DNA from: Amycolatopsis sp. QT-25
GTDB taxonomy: Bacteria; Actinomycetota; Actinomycetes; Mycobacteriales; Pseudonocardiaceae
Direction of reading: 5' to 3'
DNA length: 64,000 nt
NCBI RefSeq assembly: GCF_029369745.1
Contig: NZ_CP120210.1
Location: 7,378,001-7,442,000, forward strand
The notes under the pieces were generated by a model that saw only the letters and a list, made by a program, of their open reading frames with translations, had not been told where the DNA came from and did not search any database. Of this stretch, positions 50,329 through 61,502 are shown one piece after another (positions within the stretch are counted from its first letter, which is position 1; each line of letters begins with the position of its first letter). A program made the position numbers and the translations under genes.

Positions 50329-53256
50329 CTACTTCGTCTTCGTGGCCGTCGAGCGCGTCGAAGGCTTCTTCGCCGCCGTCGCCTTCGCCGCGGTCGACTT
50401 GGTCGCGGTCGACTTGGTCGCGGTCGACTTGGTCGCGGCGGTCTTCTTGGCCGCGGTCGACTTGGTGGCCGCCGTCTTCGACGCCGCCGGCTTGCGCGCC
50501 GGAGCCTTGCGCTTGGGCGCGGGGCCCTTCGCGCGCTTCTCCGCCAGCAGTTCGGCACCGCGTTCGGCGGTCAGCTCCTCGATGCTGTCCGACTTCCGCA
50601 GCGTCGCGTTGTACTCGCCGTCGGTCACGTACGGACCGAAGCGGCCGTCCTTGACCACCATCGGCTTACCGGACACCGGGTCGTCGCCCAGTTCCTTGAG
50701 CGGCGGCTTCGCGGTCGCGGACCGGCCGCGCTGCTTCGGCTCCGAGTAGATCTTCAGTGCCTCTTCGAGGGTGATCTCGAAAAGCTGGTCCTCGGTCGTG
50801 AGCGAACGCGAGTCCGTGCCCTTCTTCAGGTACGGCCCGTAGCGTCCGTTCTGCGCGGTGATCTCGTCGCCGGATTCCGGGTCCTTGCCGACCACTCGCG
50901 GCAGCGAGAGCAGCTTGAGCGCGTCTTCGAGATTCATCGTCTCGATCGACATCGACTTGAACAGCGAGCCCGTCCGCGGCTTCGGCTGCTTCGCTTTCGC
51001 GGCCTTCTTCTGTGCGGCTGTGGCACCCTCGGGCAACGGCTCCGGCTCGGGCAGGAGCTCGGTGACGTACGGGCCGAAGCGGCCTTCCTTCGCCACGATC
51101 TCGTGTCCGCTGACCGGGTCCGTGCCGAGTACGCGGCCTTCCTGCGGGGTCGCGAACAGCTTCTCCGCGATCTCCTGGGTCAGCTCGTCCGGCGGCAGGT
51201 CCTCGGGCAGGTTCGCCCGCTGCGACGTCCCGTCGACCTCACGCTCGAGGTACGGGCCGTAGCGGCCGACGCGCACGACGACGGTGTGGCCGTCGGCGTC
51301 GCTGAACAGCGGGATCGAGTTGATCTCGCGGGCGTCGATGTCCTCGACACCGGAGCCGACCAGCTTCTTCAAGCCGCCCAGCCTGCCGACGGAACCGTCG
51401 ACCCCCATGTCGCCGCCGAAGTAGAACTTCGACAGCCACTGCGTCCGGTGCTCGTCACCGGCGGCGATGCGGTCGAGTTCGTCCTCCATGCCGGCGGTGA
51501 AATCGTAGTCGACCAGCCGCTCGAAATGCCGCTCCATCAGGCCGATCACGGCGAACGCGACCCAGGAGGGAACTAGCGCGGAACCCTTCTTCCACACGTA
51601 ACCGCGGTCCTGGATGGTCTTGATGATCGACGCGTACGTCGACGGGCGGCCGATGCCCAGCTCTTCGAGCTTGCTGACCAGGCTCGGCTCCGAGTAGCGC
51701 GCCGGCGGCGACGTGGTGTGCCCGTCCGGGCTCAGTTCGGTCGCGGTCAGCGCCTGGTCCTTGACCAGCCGCGGGAGACGGCTCTGCTTGTCGTCCGCCT
51801 CACCACCGCTCTCGGTGTCGACGGCCTCGACGTACGCCTTGAGGAACCCGGCGAAGGTGATCGTGCGGCCCGACGAGGCGAACGTGACCTCTTCGCCGCT
51901 GCCGGCGGTGCCGACGATGCGCACCGACATCGTGGTGCCCTTCGCGTCCGCCATCTGCGACGCGATCGTCCGCTGCCAGATCATCTCGTAAAGGCGGTAC
52001 TCGTCGGTGTCCAGATCCTTCGCTACCTGGCCCGGCGTGCGGAAGACCTCGCCCGAGGGACGGATCGCCTCGTGGGCTTCCTGCGCGTTCTTCACCTTGC
52101 GGGTGTACTGGCGCGGCGACGGCGAGACGTACTCCTTGCCGTACAGCTGCGTGGCCTGGCTGCGCGCCGCCGAGATCGCCGACTCCGACAGCGTCGTGGA
52201 GTCGGTACGCATATAAGTGATGTAACCGTTCTCGTACAGCTTCTGCGCGATCCGCATGGTGCGCTCGGAGGTGAACCGCAGCTTGCGGCCCGCCTCCTGC
52301 TGCAGGGTCGAGGTCATGAAGGGCGCGTACGGCTTCCGCGTGTACGGCTTCTCCTCGACGCTCGCGACCTTGAAGTCACGGTTCTTCAGTGCCTCGGCCA
52401 GCCGGACCGCGTCGGCCTCGGCCAGCACGCGGATCTCGTTGTTCGAAGCCTTCAGCTGTCCGTCGGGGCCGAAGTCACGGCCGGTGGCCAGACGCGCGCC
52501 GTCGACGGCGATCATCCTGGCCGGGAAGGTGGGCGGGGAGGCGTCGGCTCCGGCATCCATCGTCGCCGAGATGTCCCAGTACGACGCCGAGGTGAAGCGC
52601 ATGCGCTCACGTTCCCGTTCGACCACGATCCTGGTCGCCACGGACTGCACACGGCCCGCCGAAAGCTTCGGCATGACCTTCTTCCACAGCACGGGCGAGA
52701 CCTCGTAGCCGTAGAGCCGGTCCAGGATGCGGCGGGTCTCCTGCGCGTCGACCAGGTCGCCGTCGAGTTCACGGGTGCTGTCGGCCGCGGCGCGGATCGC
52801 CTGCTCGGTGACCTCGTGGAAGACCATCCGACGGACCGGGACCTTCGGCTTGAGGGTCTCCAGCAGATGCCACGCGATGGCCTCGCCCTCACGGTCGGGG
52901 TCCGTGGCGAGGTAGAGCTCGTCGACGTCCTTCAGCAGGCTCTTCAGCTCCGTGACCTTGGACTTCTTGTCCGGCGTGACGACGTAGAGCGCCTTGAAGT
53001 CGTTGTCGACGTCGACACCGAGCCGCGCCCACGACTCGCCCTTGTACTGGGCGGGGACGTCGGCCGCGCCGCGGGGAAGGTCGCGGATGTGTCCGACGGA
53101 GGACTCCACGACGTAGTTACCGCCGAGGTACGGGGCGATCTTGCGGGCCTTGGTCGGCGACTCGACGATCACCAGCCGACGACGGCCCGCGCCGTCGTCC
53201 GACGCCGCGGTCTTCTTCGTCCGTGCTCCTGCCACGCTGTCCTGCTCTCCGCTCAT
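50329..53256 (-). CDS. topA: DNA topoisomerase I (type IA)
   Basis: 975 residues from ATG 53256; relaxes negative supercoils. The Toprim domain holds VIVESPTKARKI and DPDREGEAIAWH. The active-site Tyr is in GYITYMRTDST. No C-terminal zinc fingers are visible; as in mycobacteria, several Toprim-associated domains with the repeated F/YGPYV/L motif (GRYGPYLEREV, GRFGPYVTEL, NGRYGPYLKKG, GRFGPYVTDG) lead to a Lys/Ala/Thr-rich tail with KKTAATKSTATKSTATKSTA-type repeats that is disordered and binds DNA. Counterpart of Rv3646c. Confidence 0.97.
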   Translation of the reverse strand: MSGEQDSVAGARTKKTAASDDGAGRRRLVIVESPTKARKIAPYLGGNYVVESSVGHIRDLPRGAADVPAQYKGESWARLGVDVDNDFKALYVVTPDKKSKVTELKSLLKDVDELYLATDPDREGEAIAWHLLETLKPKVPVRRMVFHEVTEQAIRAAADSTRELDGDLVDAQETRRILDRLYGYEVSPVLWKKVMPKLSAGRVQSVATRIVVERERERMRFTSASYWDISATMDAGADASPPTFPARMIAVDGARLATGRDFGPDGQLKASNNEIRVLAEADAVRLAEALKNRDFKVASVEEKPYTRKPYAPFMTSTLQQEAGRKLRFTSERTMRIAQKLYENGYITYMRTDSTTLSESAISAARSQATQLYGKEYVSPSPRQYTRKVKNAQEAHEAIRPSGEVFRTPGQVAKDLDTDEYRLYEMIWQRTIASQMADAKGTTMSVRIVGTAGSGEEVTFASSGRTITFAGFLKAYVEAVDTESGGEADDKQSRLPRLVKDQALTATELSPDGHTTSPPARYSEPSLVSKLEELGIGRPSTYASIIKTIQDRGYVWKKGSALVPSWVAFAVIGLMERHFERLVDYDFTAGMEDELDRIAAGDEHRTQWLSKFYFGGDMGVDGSVGRLGGLKKLVGSGVEDIDAREINSIPLFSDADGHTVVVRVGRYGPYLEREVDGTSQRANLPEDLPPDELTQEIAEKLFATPQEGRVLGTDPVSGHEIVAKEGRFGPYVTELLPEPEPLPEGATAAQKKAAKAKQPKPRTGSLFKSMSIETMNLEDALKLLSLPRVVGKDPESGDEITAQNGRYGPYLKKGTDSRSLTTEDQLFEITLEEALKIYSEPKQRGRSATAKPPLKELGDDPVSGKPMVVKDGRFGPYVTDGEYNATLRKSDSIEELTAERGAELLAEKRAKGPAPKRKAPARKPAASKTAATKSTAAKKTAATKSTATKSTATKSTAAKATAAKKPSTRSTATKTK
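50391..50435. repeat. Three identical 15-bp repeats in the topA tail
   Basis: CGGTCGACTTGGTCG occurs three times in tandem, encoding KSTAT units of the basic tail. Slippage would change the tail length without a frameshift. Confidence 0.85.
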
Positions 53257-53524
53257 CTTCGGCGCCTTCGCGCCGCCTCTCGACCCGTCAGTGTGCACGC
53301 TCGCACCGCCCGGACCACGGCTAGGTGGTGCAACACGCCGCCGATCGTGTGTCCAGCGCATCGCCGCTGACCTCGTCGATGTTTCCTTTCAACACCTAGC
53401 ACGTGATGTCGGACACGTCGGCCCGGGGGGCCGCGTGACGGACTGAACACCCTCCGTTCGACGGTGGTGGCACACTCCTGCCAACGCTTCACTTGATGTC
53501 CACGCCGACCCGAAAGGACTCCAC

Positions 53525-54337
53525 GTGACCCGACGACTCCTCGGCACACTGTTCGCCATGCTGACCGCGTCCGCACTGGTCGGGACCGCGCACGCGGAAG
53601 CCGCCACGACCACTTTCGCCGGGACCGTGGCGTTGTCGAATTGCTCCGGGTCGGTGGTCAAGCCACCCGAGGCGAGCCTGGACGACCCCGCCCTCGTCCT
53701 TTCCAACGGGCATTGCCTGCAAGAAGGTTTCCCGGACCCGGGAGAAGTAATCGTCGACCGGCCATCGTCACGAACTTTCAGCCTGCTGTCCAAGGACGGC
53801 CGTTCGTCACTGGCCACCCTCAAAGCGAAGAAGCTGCTCTACGCGACGATGACCGACACCGACGTCTCGCTCTACCAGCTCGACACCAGCTACGCCAAGA
53901 TCAAGGCGGCCTACGGTATCGCCCCGCTGACCCTCTCGGCCACCCGTCCGACGGCGGGCGTCGCGATGGACGTGGTGTCGGGATATTGGAAGAAGATCTA
54001 CTCCTGCAACATCGACGGCTTCGTCCACGAACTCCACGAGGCGGACTGGGTCTGGAAAGACGCGATCAGGTACACCCCGGCGTGCAAGACGATCGGCGGA
54101 ACCTCGGGTTCGCCGATCATCGAAACTTCGACCGGGAAGGTCGTCGGCGTCAACAACACCGGCAACGAAAGCGGTCAGCGGTGCACGATGAACAACCCGT
54201 GCGAGGTCGACGCCGCCGGGAAGGTGACGGTGCGCAAGGGCATCAACTACGGGGAGCAGACCTATCAACTGACCTCCTGCCTTTCACACAGTGAATTGAA
54301 CCTGTCGAACCCGGACTGCCGGGCTCCGAAACCCTGA
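53525..54337 (+). CDS. Secreted trypsin-like serine protease
   Basis: 270 residues from GTG 53525. The signal peptide is MTRRLLGTLFAMLTASALVG to about residue 24. The catalytic triad can be read as His63 (LSNGHCL), Asp113 (TDTDVSLYQL) and Ser194 (GGTSGSP). Five or more cysteines suggest disulphides. It is an S1-family secreted protease like those of Streptomyces and Amycolatopsis, and a terminator follows. It diverges from topA by 268 bp, with no M. tuberculosis counterpart here. Confidence 0.88.
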   Translation: MTRRLLGTLFAMLTASALVGTAHAEAATTTFAGTVALSNCSGSVVKPPEASLDDPALVLSNGHCLQEGFPDPGEVIVDRPSSRTFSLLSKDGRSSLATLKAKKLLYATMTDTDVSLYQLDTSYAKIKAAYGIAPLTLSATRPTAGVAMDVVSGYWKKIYSCNIDGFVHELHEADWVWKDAIRYTPACKTIGGTSGSPIIETSTGKVVGVNNTGNESGQRCTMNNPCEVDAAGKVTVRKGINYGEQTYQLTSCLSHSELNLSNPDCRAPKP

Positions 54338-54357
54338 CCCAGCTCGACCTCTCCAGT

Positions 54358-54410
54358 GCCAGGAAAGGTCCTTTCCTGGCGAAATTTGCCAGGAAAGGAC
54401 CTTTCCTGGC
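54358..54410. terminator. Nested palindrome after the serine protease gene
   Basis: Left block GCCAGGAAAGGTCCTTTCCTGGC (54358-54380) and right block of the same form (54388-54410) are each self-complementary and complementary to each other, with GAAATTT between them. It separates converging stops. Confidence 0.85.
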
Positions 54411-54423
54411 GTTTACAGGAGAG

Positions 54424-55035
54424 TCATCCGGCGCGCACCACGGGCACCAAGCTCGGCCAAGCGGGCTCCGCCCCGGCGGGCGCGTCCCCGATCAACTCCA
54501 GCACGTGCGCCAGCCGCCGCCTACCGGTGACGCGCAACAACGCCTCCTCACCACGCTGCGCCTTCACCGGCACGCCCAGCTGGGCCAGCGCCGCGATCAG
54601 CCGCTCATGCGTCTCCGGCGCCTCCGGGTCGAGCGCGAGCAGGTAGCCGTTGCCCTGAGGGCTCCCCGCCGCCAGCGCCCACATCCTCAACATCGCACCG
54701 TCGAGCCGGAACCCGTCCGGCAGGACTTTCTCTTCACCGTGGCTCCAGCCGCGCTCCAGCGGCAGCAGGTCGACCCGGAACGGCGTTCTCACCAGCGGCC
54801 GTCCGCATTCGGCGGCCGAGACCTGCGCCTCGGCACCGCGCCGACGACATTCCCTGGCGAGGGCACCGGCCCGCCAGGGCTCGTCGACCACGGCGGACAG
54901 CCGCGCGGCCGTCCGCCCGAAACCCGTCATCCGCCCGGGCCCGCACAGCACCCCGGCGAGGTCGGCGAGCCCAGGCCCGCTCGCCTCCGCCGAGAAGAGC
55001 GAGATCATCCCGTCCACCCGCACAGAATAGAACAC
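54424..55035 (-). CDS. WhiA-like protein lacking the HTH (Rv3647c type)
   Basis: 203 residues. Residues about 108-170 read GAMLRMWALAAGSPQGNGYL through an acidic helix to a RVTGRRRLAHVLELIGDAP ending; this resembles the LAGLIDADG-like part of WhiA, with the A-GS-N-P-xxYLE block and the final FLxLIGA. The WhiA N-terminal and C-terminal HTH regions are missing. It lies two genes from topA, as Rv3647c does. It may be a degenerate homing-endonuclease-fold protein with a regulatory role; the identity is an inference from pattern. Confidence 0.55.
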   Translation of the reverse strand: MFYSVRVDGMISLFSAEASGPGLADLAGVLCGPGRMTGFGRTAARLSAVVDEPWRAGALARECRRRGAEAQVSAAECGRPLVRTPFRVDLLPLERGWSHGEEKVLPDGFRLDGAMLRMWALAAGSPQGNGYLLALDPEAPETHERLIAALAQLGVPVKAQRGEEALLRVTGRRRLAHVLELIGDAPAGAEPAWPSLVPVVRAG

Positions 55036-55069
55036 AGGTTCGAGTAATGGCCAGTGACAGGATGGTGAC

Positions 55070-55654
55070 TCAGCGAGGTTGCTTGACCAATTCCTGGCAG
55101 ACCGGGATCCGGCTGCTCGCCGCGGCGAGCTGAGGTACGTCTCGTAGACCCCTCAGAAGGTCGAGGCGGTCTAGTTCGTCGAGTGACGTCCTCGCGTCGC
55201 GAAGCGCCGTTTTCGTCGCTTCGGGGTCGGTTGAGGAATCGAGGCGGTGACGGACGTCGTCGGCGCGAGCGCGGATGCCTTCGAGCTGGACCACGGCGTC
55301 CGCTCGCGAGGTGTCGCCACCGGCGACCGGTGCCGGACCGAGATCGTCGAGCGCGGCGGTGGTGCGGTCCAGCCCTCGGACCACCGCCGCCATCAGCTCG
55401 CCGGAAGTACGGGAAGCCTGCCGCGGCGAGCTCGGATCGACGCTGGGCAACGACGCCAGCGTCCGGACGAGTCCACCGGCCGCGCCGCAGTATCCCTCCG
55501 CCCAAGCGGAGACGGGGTCGGCCTCCGACGCGCTGACCGTCGCCAGACCTTCTTGTCCGGCATGGGAAGTCACCGCGGGCTGCTGCCCGCACCCGGCGAG
55601 GCCGAGCCCGACACCTGTTGCCAGCGCGGCAAGGACGGTGAACCGCGCCCGCAC
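55070..55654 (-). CDS. Lipoprotein of unknown function
   Basis: 194 residues from GTG 55654, which has GGAGGTG five bases before it. The lipobox is LGLAGC with Cys at residue 22. The mature protein is helical (residues 50-185) and has an internal pair, Cys in EGYCGAAGG and CQEL near the C-terminus, consistent with one disulphide. Paralogous in pattern to the adjacent lipoprotein gene: short acid-rich helical repeats ending C-x-x-L. It is presumed anchored in the cell membrane on the outer face. Confidence 0.75.
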   Translation of the reverse strand: MRARFTVLAALATGVGLGLAGCGQQPAVTSHAGQEGLATVSASEADPVSAWAEGYCGAAGGLVRTLASLPSVDPSSPRQASRTSGELMAAVVRGLDRTTAALDDLGPAPVAGGDTSRADAVVQLEGIRARADDVRHRLDSSTDPEATKTALRDARTSLDELDRLDLLRGLRDVPQLAAASSRIPVCQELVKQPR

Positions 55655-55744
55655 GAAAACACCTCCCGACCCGACGACTTCCCGATTGGCCCCGACGGTA
55701 CCGATACCGATGGGCAATGCAAATCACTGTGGCATAAAGAAAGG

Positions 55745-56296
55745 TCAGGAAGGCAGCTTCTGGCAGTTCGGCGCCTGCGCGGCCAGCGCTTTCAACGACG
55801 CGTTCGTTTCCAGCTGCTGGAACGGATCGGGCATGTCGTTGATGTCGGAGCCGATCTGCCGGAAAGCGGCCCCGGCGGCGGCCACGGCCCTCTTGTCGTC
55901 CTTCGGCGCGGCATCCAGCGCGGCCTTCGCGGCGAGAACCTCGTCCCGGACCGGCGTCAGCGCGTCGACGATGCTCTTGCGCGCCGCGTCCGCTTCCGCA
56001 CTGGGTGCCTGGCCGAGCTTCCGCAGTCCGGTGACCGCGTTGTCGAAACCGGGCGCGAACACGCCGAAGGCCTCGTCCATCACCCTCCGCGCGCTCGCGA
56101 CGTCGTTCTGCTCGAAGTCGGGCATCGTGAAGTCGCCGATCTTGGCGAAGTCGATCAGCGAACCGCAGAAACCGTCCATCCACGACCCTCCGGCTGCGGG
56201 AGCGGGAGAAGAAGGAGAAGGGGCGGCCCGCTGCTCGGCGCCACCGCAGCCCGCCAGCAGAAGAACGGCGGCGAACAGGACGATCGGACGCCTCAT
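55745..56296 (-). CDS. Lipoprotein of unknown function
   Basis: 183 residues from ATG 56296. Signal sequence with lipobox LLLAGCGG (Cys18). A Pro/Ser-rich linker precedes helical segments from residue 40 with GSWMDGFCGSL; the C-terminus is APNCQKLPS. The two cysteines match the spacing of the neighbouring lipoprotein, so the pair probably arose by an old duplication. Function unknown; located downstream of hppA on the same strand. Confidence 0.75.
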   Translation of the reverse strand: MRRPIVLFAAVLLLAGCGGAEQRAAPSPSSPAPAAGGSWMDGFCGSLIDFAKIGDFTMPDFEQNDVASARRVMDEAFGVFAPGFDNAVTGLRKLGQAPSAEADAARKSIVDALTPVRDEVLAAKAALDAAPKDDKRAVAAAGAAFRQIGSDINDMPDPFQQLETNASLKALAAQAPNCQKLPS

Positions 56297-56356
56297 GGCA
56301 GGGCTCCCCCGAATCGGGCCGGTGTGACGCGCAGAGACTAGCCTGCGCCGGGAAAA

Positions 56357-56393
56357 CGCCGGGCCCGCCACGGAAATCGCGGCGGGCCCGGCG
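56357..56393 (-). terminator. Rho-independent terminator of hppA
   Basis: Perfect 13-bp arms CGCCGGGCCCGCC and GGCGGGCCCGGCG with an 11-base loop, followed on the minus strand by TTTTCC. Confidence 0.85.
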
Positions 56394-56410
56394 GGGTGGG
56401 ACTTTCGGCG

Positions 56411-58705
<2,295 letters not shown>

Positions 58706-59000
58706 TCGTCCTCCTGGAGACGTCGCCGTTGGCCAACGACGATCCGCCGAGGGATCCGGCGGCTCGTACGTTGACATGGGGATCTGAGTCGAACGTCACG
58801 CTAGTCGCACTGCAAGGCACGTCTCACATGACGCTCGCCACAGACGGTGTGGATTGCGGGAGTGTATTGGTAGTGGGATGGAGGACGGCAAGGCGTCCCC
58901 GCCACCATACGTTCCGTAATCGTGTGAGGCTGGTCACTGTATCGATCATCGGCGGCCGGATCCGGCGCCTGTTCCGTCCGGCGGCGGCCCGTTTCTGTCG

Positions 59001-61490
59001 GTGCGCTGTGCGAAGCTTCCGAAGGTGGACGGCACGGCGGAATCCGGTAAGGGTCGGCGGCTTCTCGATCGCGCGACGGCGGGAATCCCGGCTTCGCTGT
59101 ACCCGGTCACCCATGTGGCCGAACTGCCGTCACGCCCGGCGGATTCGGTGGACTGGCCGGAGTGGGCGGCGGCCCCGGTCGTCGAGGCGCTGAAGGCGAA
59201 CGGCGTCAAGGCGCCGTGGCGGCATCAGGCGGAAGCCGCGTCGCTGGCCCGCGAAGGCCGGCACGTCGTGATCTCCACCGGCACCGCGTCGGGCAAGTCG
59301 CTCGCGTACCAGTTGCCGGTGCTCTCGGCACTGACCGAGGACGAGCGGGCCACGGCGCTGTACCTGTCCCCGACCAAGGCGCTCGGTGCCGACCAGTTGC
59401 GCGCCGTGTCCTCTTTGGACATCAAGAAGGTACGAGCCGCGTCGTTCGACGGCGACACCCCGCTCGAGGAACGGGACTGGGTCCGCGCGCACGCGAACTG
59501 GGTGTTCACGAACCCGGACATGCTGCACCGCGGGATCCTCTCGTCGCACGCGCGCTGGTCACGGTTCTTCCGGCGGCTCTCGTTCGTCGTCGTCGACGAA
59601 TGCCACAGCTACCGCGGCGTCTTCGGCTCGCATGTGGCGCTGCTGCTCCGCAGGCTGCGGAGGGTCGCGGCGTACTACGGCGCCTCTCCGGTCTTCGTCC
59701 TCGCGTCCGCGACCACGGCGGACCCGGCGGCGTTCGCCGTGAAACTCTCCGGACAGGACTGCGTCCCGGTCACCGAGGACGGCTCGCCGCGCGGCGCCCG
59801 CACGGTCGCGTTGTGGGAACCCCCGCTGCTGTCGGAACTCTCGGGCGAGAACGGAGCCCCCGTGCGGCGCTCGGCCGGCGCCGAAGCTTCCCGGATCCTC
59901 GCCGAACTGGTCATCGAGGGTGCCCGCTCGCTGGCCTTCGTCCGGTCGCGGCGAGGAGCGGAGCTGACCGCGCTCGGCGCCCGGCGGATTCTGTCCGAAG
60001 TGGACGGTGCCTTGGCGGAATCCGTCGCCGCGTACCGCTCCGGGTACCTGCCGGAGGAGCGGCGCGCCCTCGAAGCGGCGTTGCTCTCCGGTCGGCTGCT
60101 CGGTGTCGCGACGACGAACGCGCTCGAACTCGGCGTCGACATCGCCGGGCTGGACGCGGTGGTGCTCGCCGGCTACCCGGGAACGCTCGCGTCGTTCTGG
60201 CAACAGGCCGGCCGGGCCGGGCGAGCGGGTGACGCGGCGCTCGTCGTGTTCGTGGCCCGCGACGATCCGCTGGACACCTATCTCGTGCACCATCCGGCCG
60301 CGATCCTGGACCGGCCGGTGGAGGCCGCCGTGCTCGACCCGTCGAATCCGTACGTGCTGGGGCCGCAACTGGCCTGCGCCATCGCCGAACTCCCCTTGAC
60401 CGCCCCGGAGGTCGCGGCCTTCGGCGGTGACGCGGCGCGTGCGGTGCTCGCCGATCTGGTCAAGGAGAAGATCGTCCGGCGCCGCACGAGCGGCTGGTAC
60501 TGGACTTCGCGCGACCGGCCGCACTCCGAGGTCGGCATCCGTGGTTCCGGCGGCGAGCAGATCGCCGTGGTGGAAGCCGACTCCGGCCGGATGCTGGGCA
60601 CGGTCGATCCGGGTTCCGCCTACTACGCGGTGCATCCCGGCGCGGTGTACCTGCACCAGGGTTCGTCCTACGTGGTCGACGAACTGGAGCTGGAGACCGG
60701 GCTCGCCCTCGTGCACGCGGAGGATCCGGACTGGACCACTTCGCCACGCGAAATCGTCGACATCAGCGTGCTGCGCACCGAGGAGACCCGGACCCACGGC
60801 GGCATAACGGTGAATCTCGGCGAGGTGTCGGTGAGTTCGCAAGTGGTCGGCTACTTGCGGAGGCGGCCGTCGGGCGAGGTGCTGGACCAGACTCCGCTCG
60901 ACCTGCCGGAGCAGAGCCTGCACACCCGCGCCGTCTGGTACACGATCTCGGCGGAGCTGCTCGGTCTGTCCGATGGCGTGGCGGGGACCGGGGGCCATCG
61001 GCCGGAGGCCGAGGTTCCGGAGCCGGCGGGGACCAGCGGCTCCGAGGTGGGGACCGGGGAACTTGGCGGAGCACCGGGGACGGACGCCGGATTGGATCCG
61101 GCGCGCGTCCCCGGTGCCCTGCATGCCGCCGAGCACGCGGCGATCGGCCTGCTACCGCTGTTCGCTACGTGCGACCGCTGGGACATCGGCGGAGTGTCGA
61201 CCGCGTGGCACGAAGACACCGGGGAGGCGACGGTGTTCGTGCACGATGGCCATCCCGGGGGTGCGGGATTCGCCGATCGCGGTTTTGCCGCGATCGTCCC
61301 TTGGCTGGCCGCAACGCGGGAGGCGATCGTTTCCTGCGAGTGCCCGGCCGGCTGCCCGTCCTGCGTCCAGTCGCCGAAGTGCGGGAACGGCAACGATCCG
61401 CTGGACAAGGCGGGGGCGGTGGCTGTACTGGACACCGTGCTCGGGGCGTTGCGTCAGCACGGATCCCGGTCCGGCCACCTGTTGGCTTGA
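59001..61490 (+). CDS. DEAD/DEAH-type helicase with DUF1998 (MrfA-like, Rv3649 type)
   Basis: 829 residues from GTG 59001. Helicase motifs: STGTASGKSLAYQ (Walker A), VVDECHSYRG (DECH box), LASATTADP, and QQAGRAGRAGD (motif VI). The C-terminal DUF1998 domain has a four-cysteine metal site in CECPAGCPSCVQSPKCG. In Bacillus, MrfA of this family repairs mitomycin C damage, so a DNA repair role is plausible. A poorly conserved Gly/Pro/Glu-rich linker of about 50 residues is inserted in the domain. It matches the Rv3649 position. Confidence 0.9.
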   Translation: MRCAKLPKVDGTAESGKGRRLLDRATAGIPASLYPVTHVAELPSRPADSVDWPEWAAAPVVEALKANGVKAPWRHQAEAASLAREGRHVVISTGTASGKSLAYQLPVLSALTEDERATALYLSPTKALGADQLRAVSSLDIKKVRAASFDGDTPLEERDWVRAHANWVFTNPDMLHRGILSSHARWSRFFRRLSFVVVDECHSYRGVFGSHVALLLRRLRRVAAYYGASPVFVLASATTADPAAFAVKLSGQDCVPVTEDGSPRGARTVALWEPPLLSELSGENGAPVRRSAGAEASRILAELVIEGARSLAFVRSRRGAELTALGARRILSEVDGALAESVAAYRSGYLPEERRALEAALLSGRLLGVATTNALELGVDIAGLDAVVLAGYPGTLASFWQQAGRAGRAGDAALVVFVARDDPLDTYLVHHPAAILDRPVEAAVLDPSNPYVLGPQLACAIAELPLTAPEVAAFGGDAARAVLADLVKEKIVRRRTSGWYWTSRDRPHSEVGIRGSGGEQIAVVEADSGRMLGTVDPGSAYYAVHPGAVYLHQGSSYVVDELELETGLALVHAEDPDWTTSPREIVDISVLRTEETRTHGGITVNLGEVSVSSQVVGYLRRRPSGEVLDQTPLDLPEQSLHTRAVWYTISAELLGLSDGVAGTGGHRPEAEVPEPAGTSGSEVGTGELGGAPGTDAGLDPARVPGALHAAEHAAIGLLPLFATCDRWDIGGVSTAWHEDTGEATVFVHDGHPGGAGFADRGFAAIVPWLAATREAIVSCECPAGCPSCVQSPKCGNGNDPLDKAGAVAVLDTVLGALRQHGSRSGHLLA

Positions 61491-61502
61491 CCTTGGGGTT
61501 GA

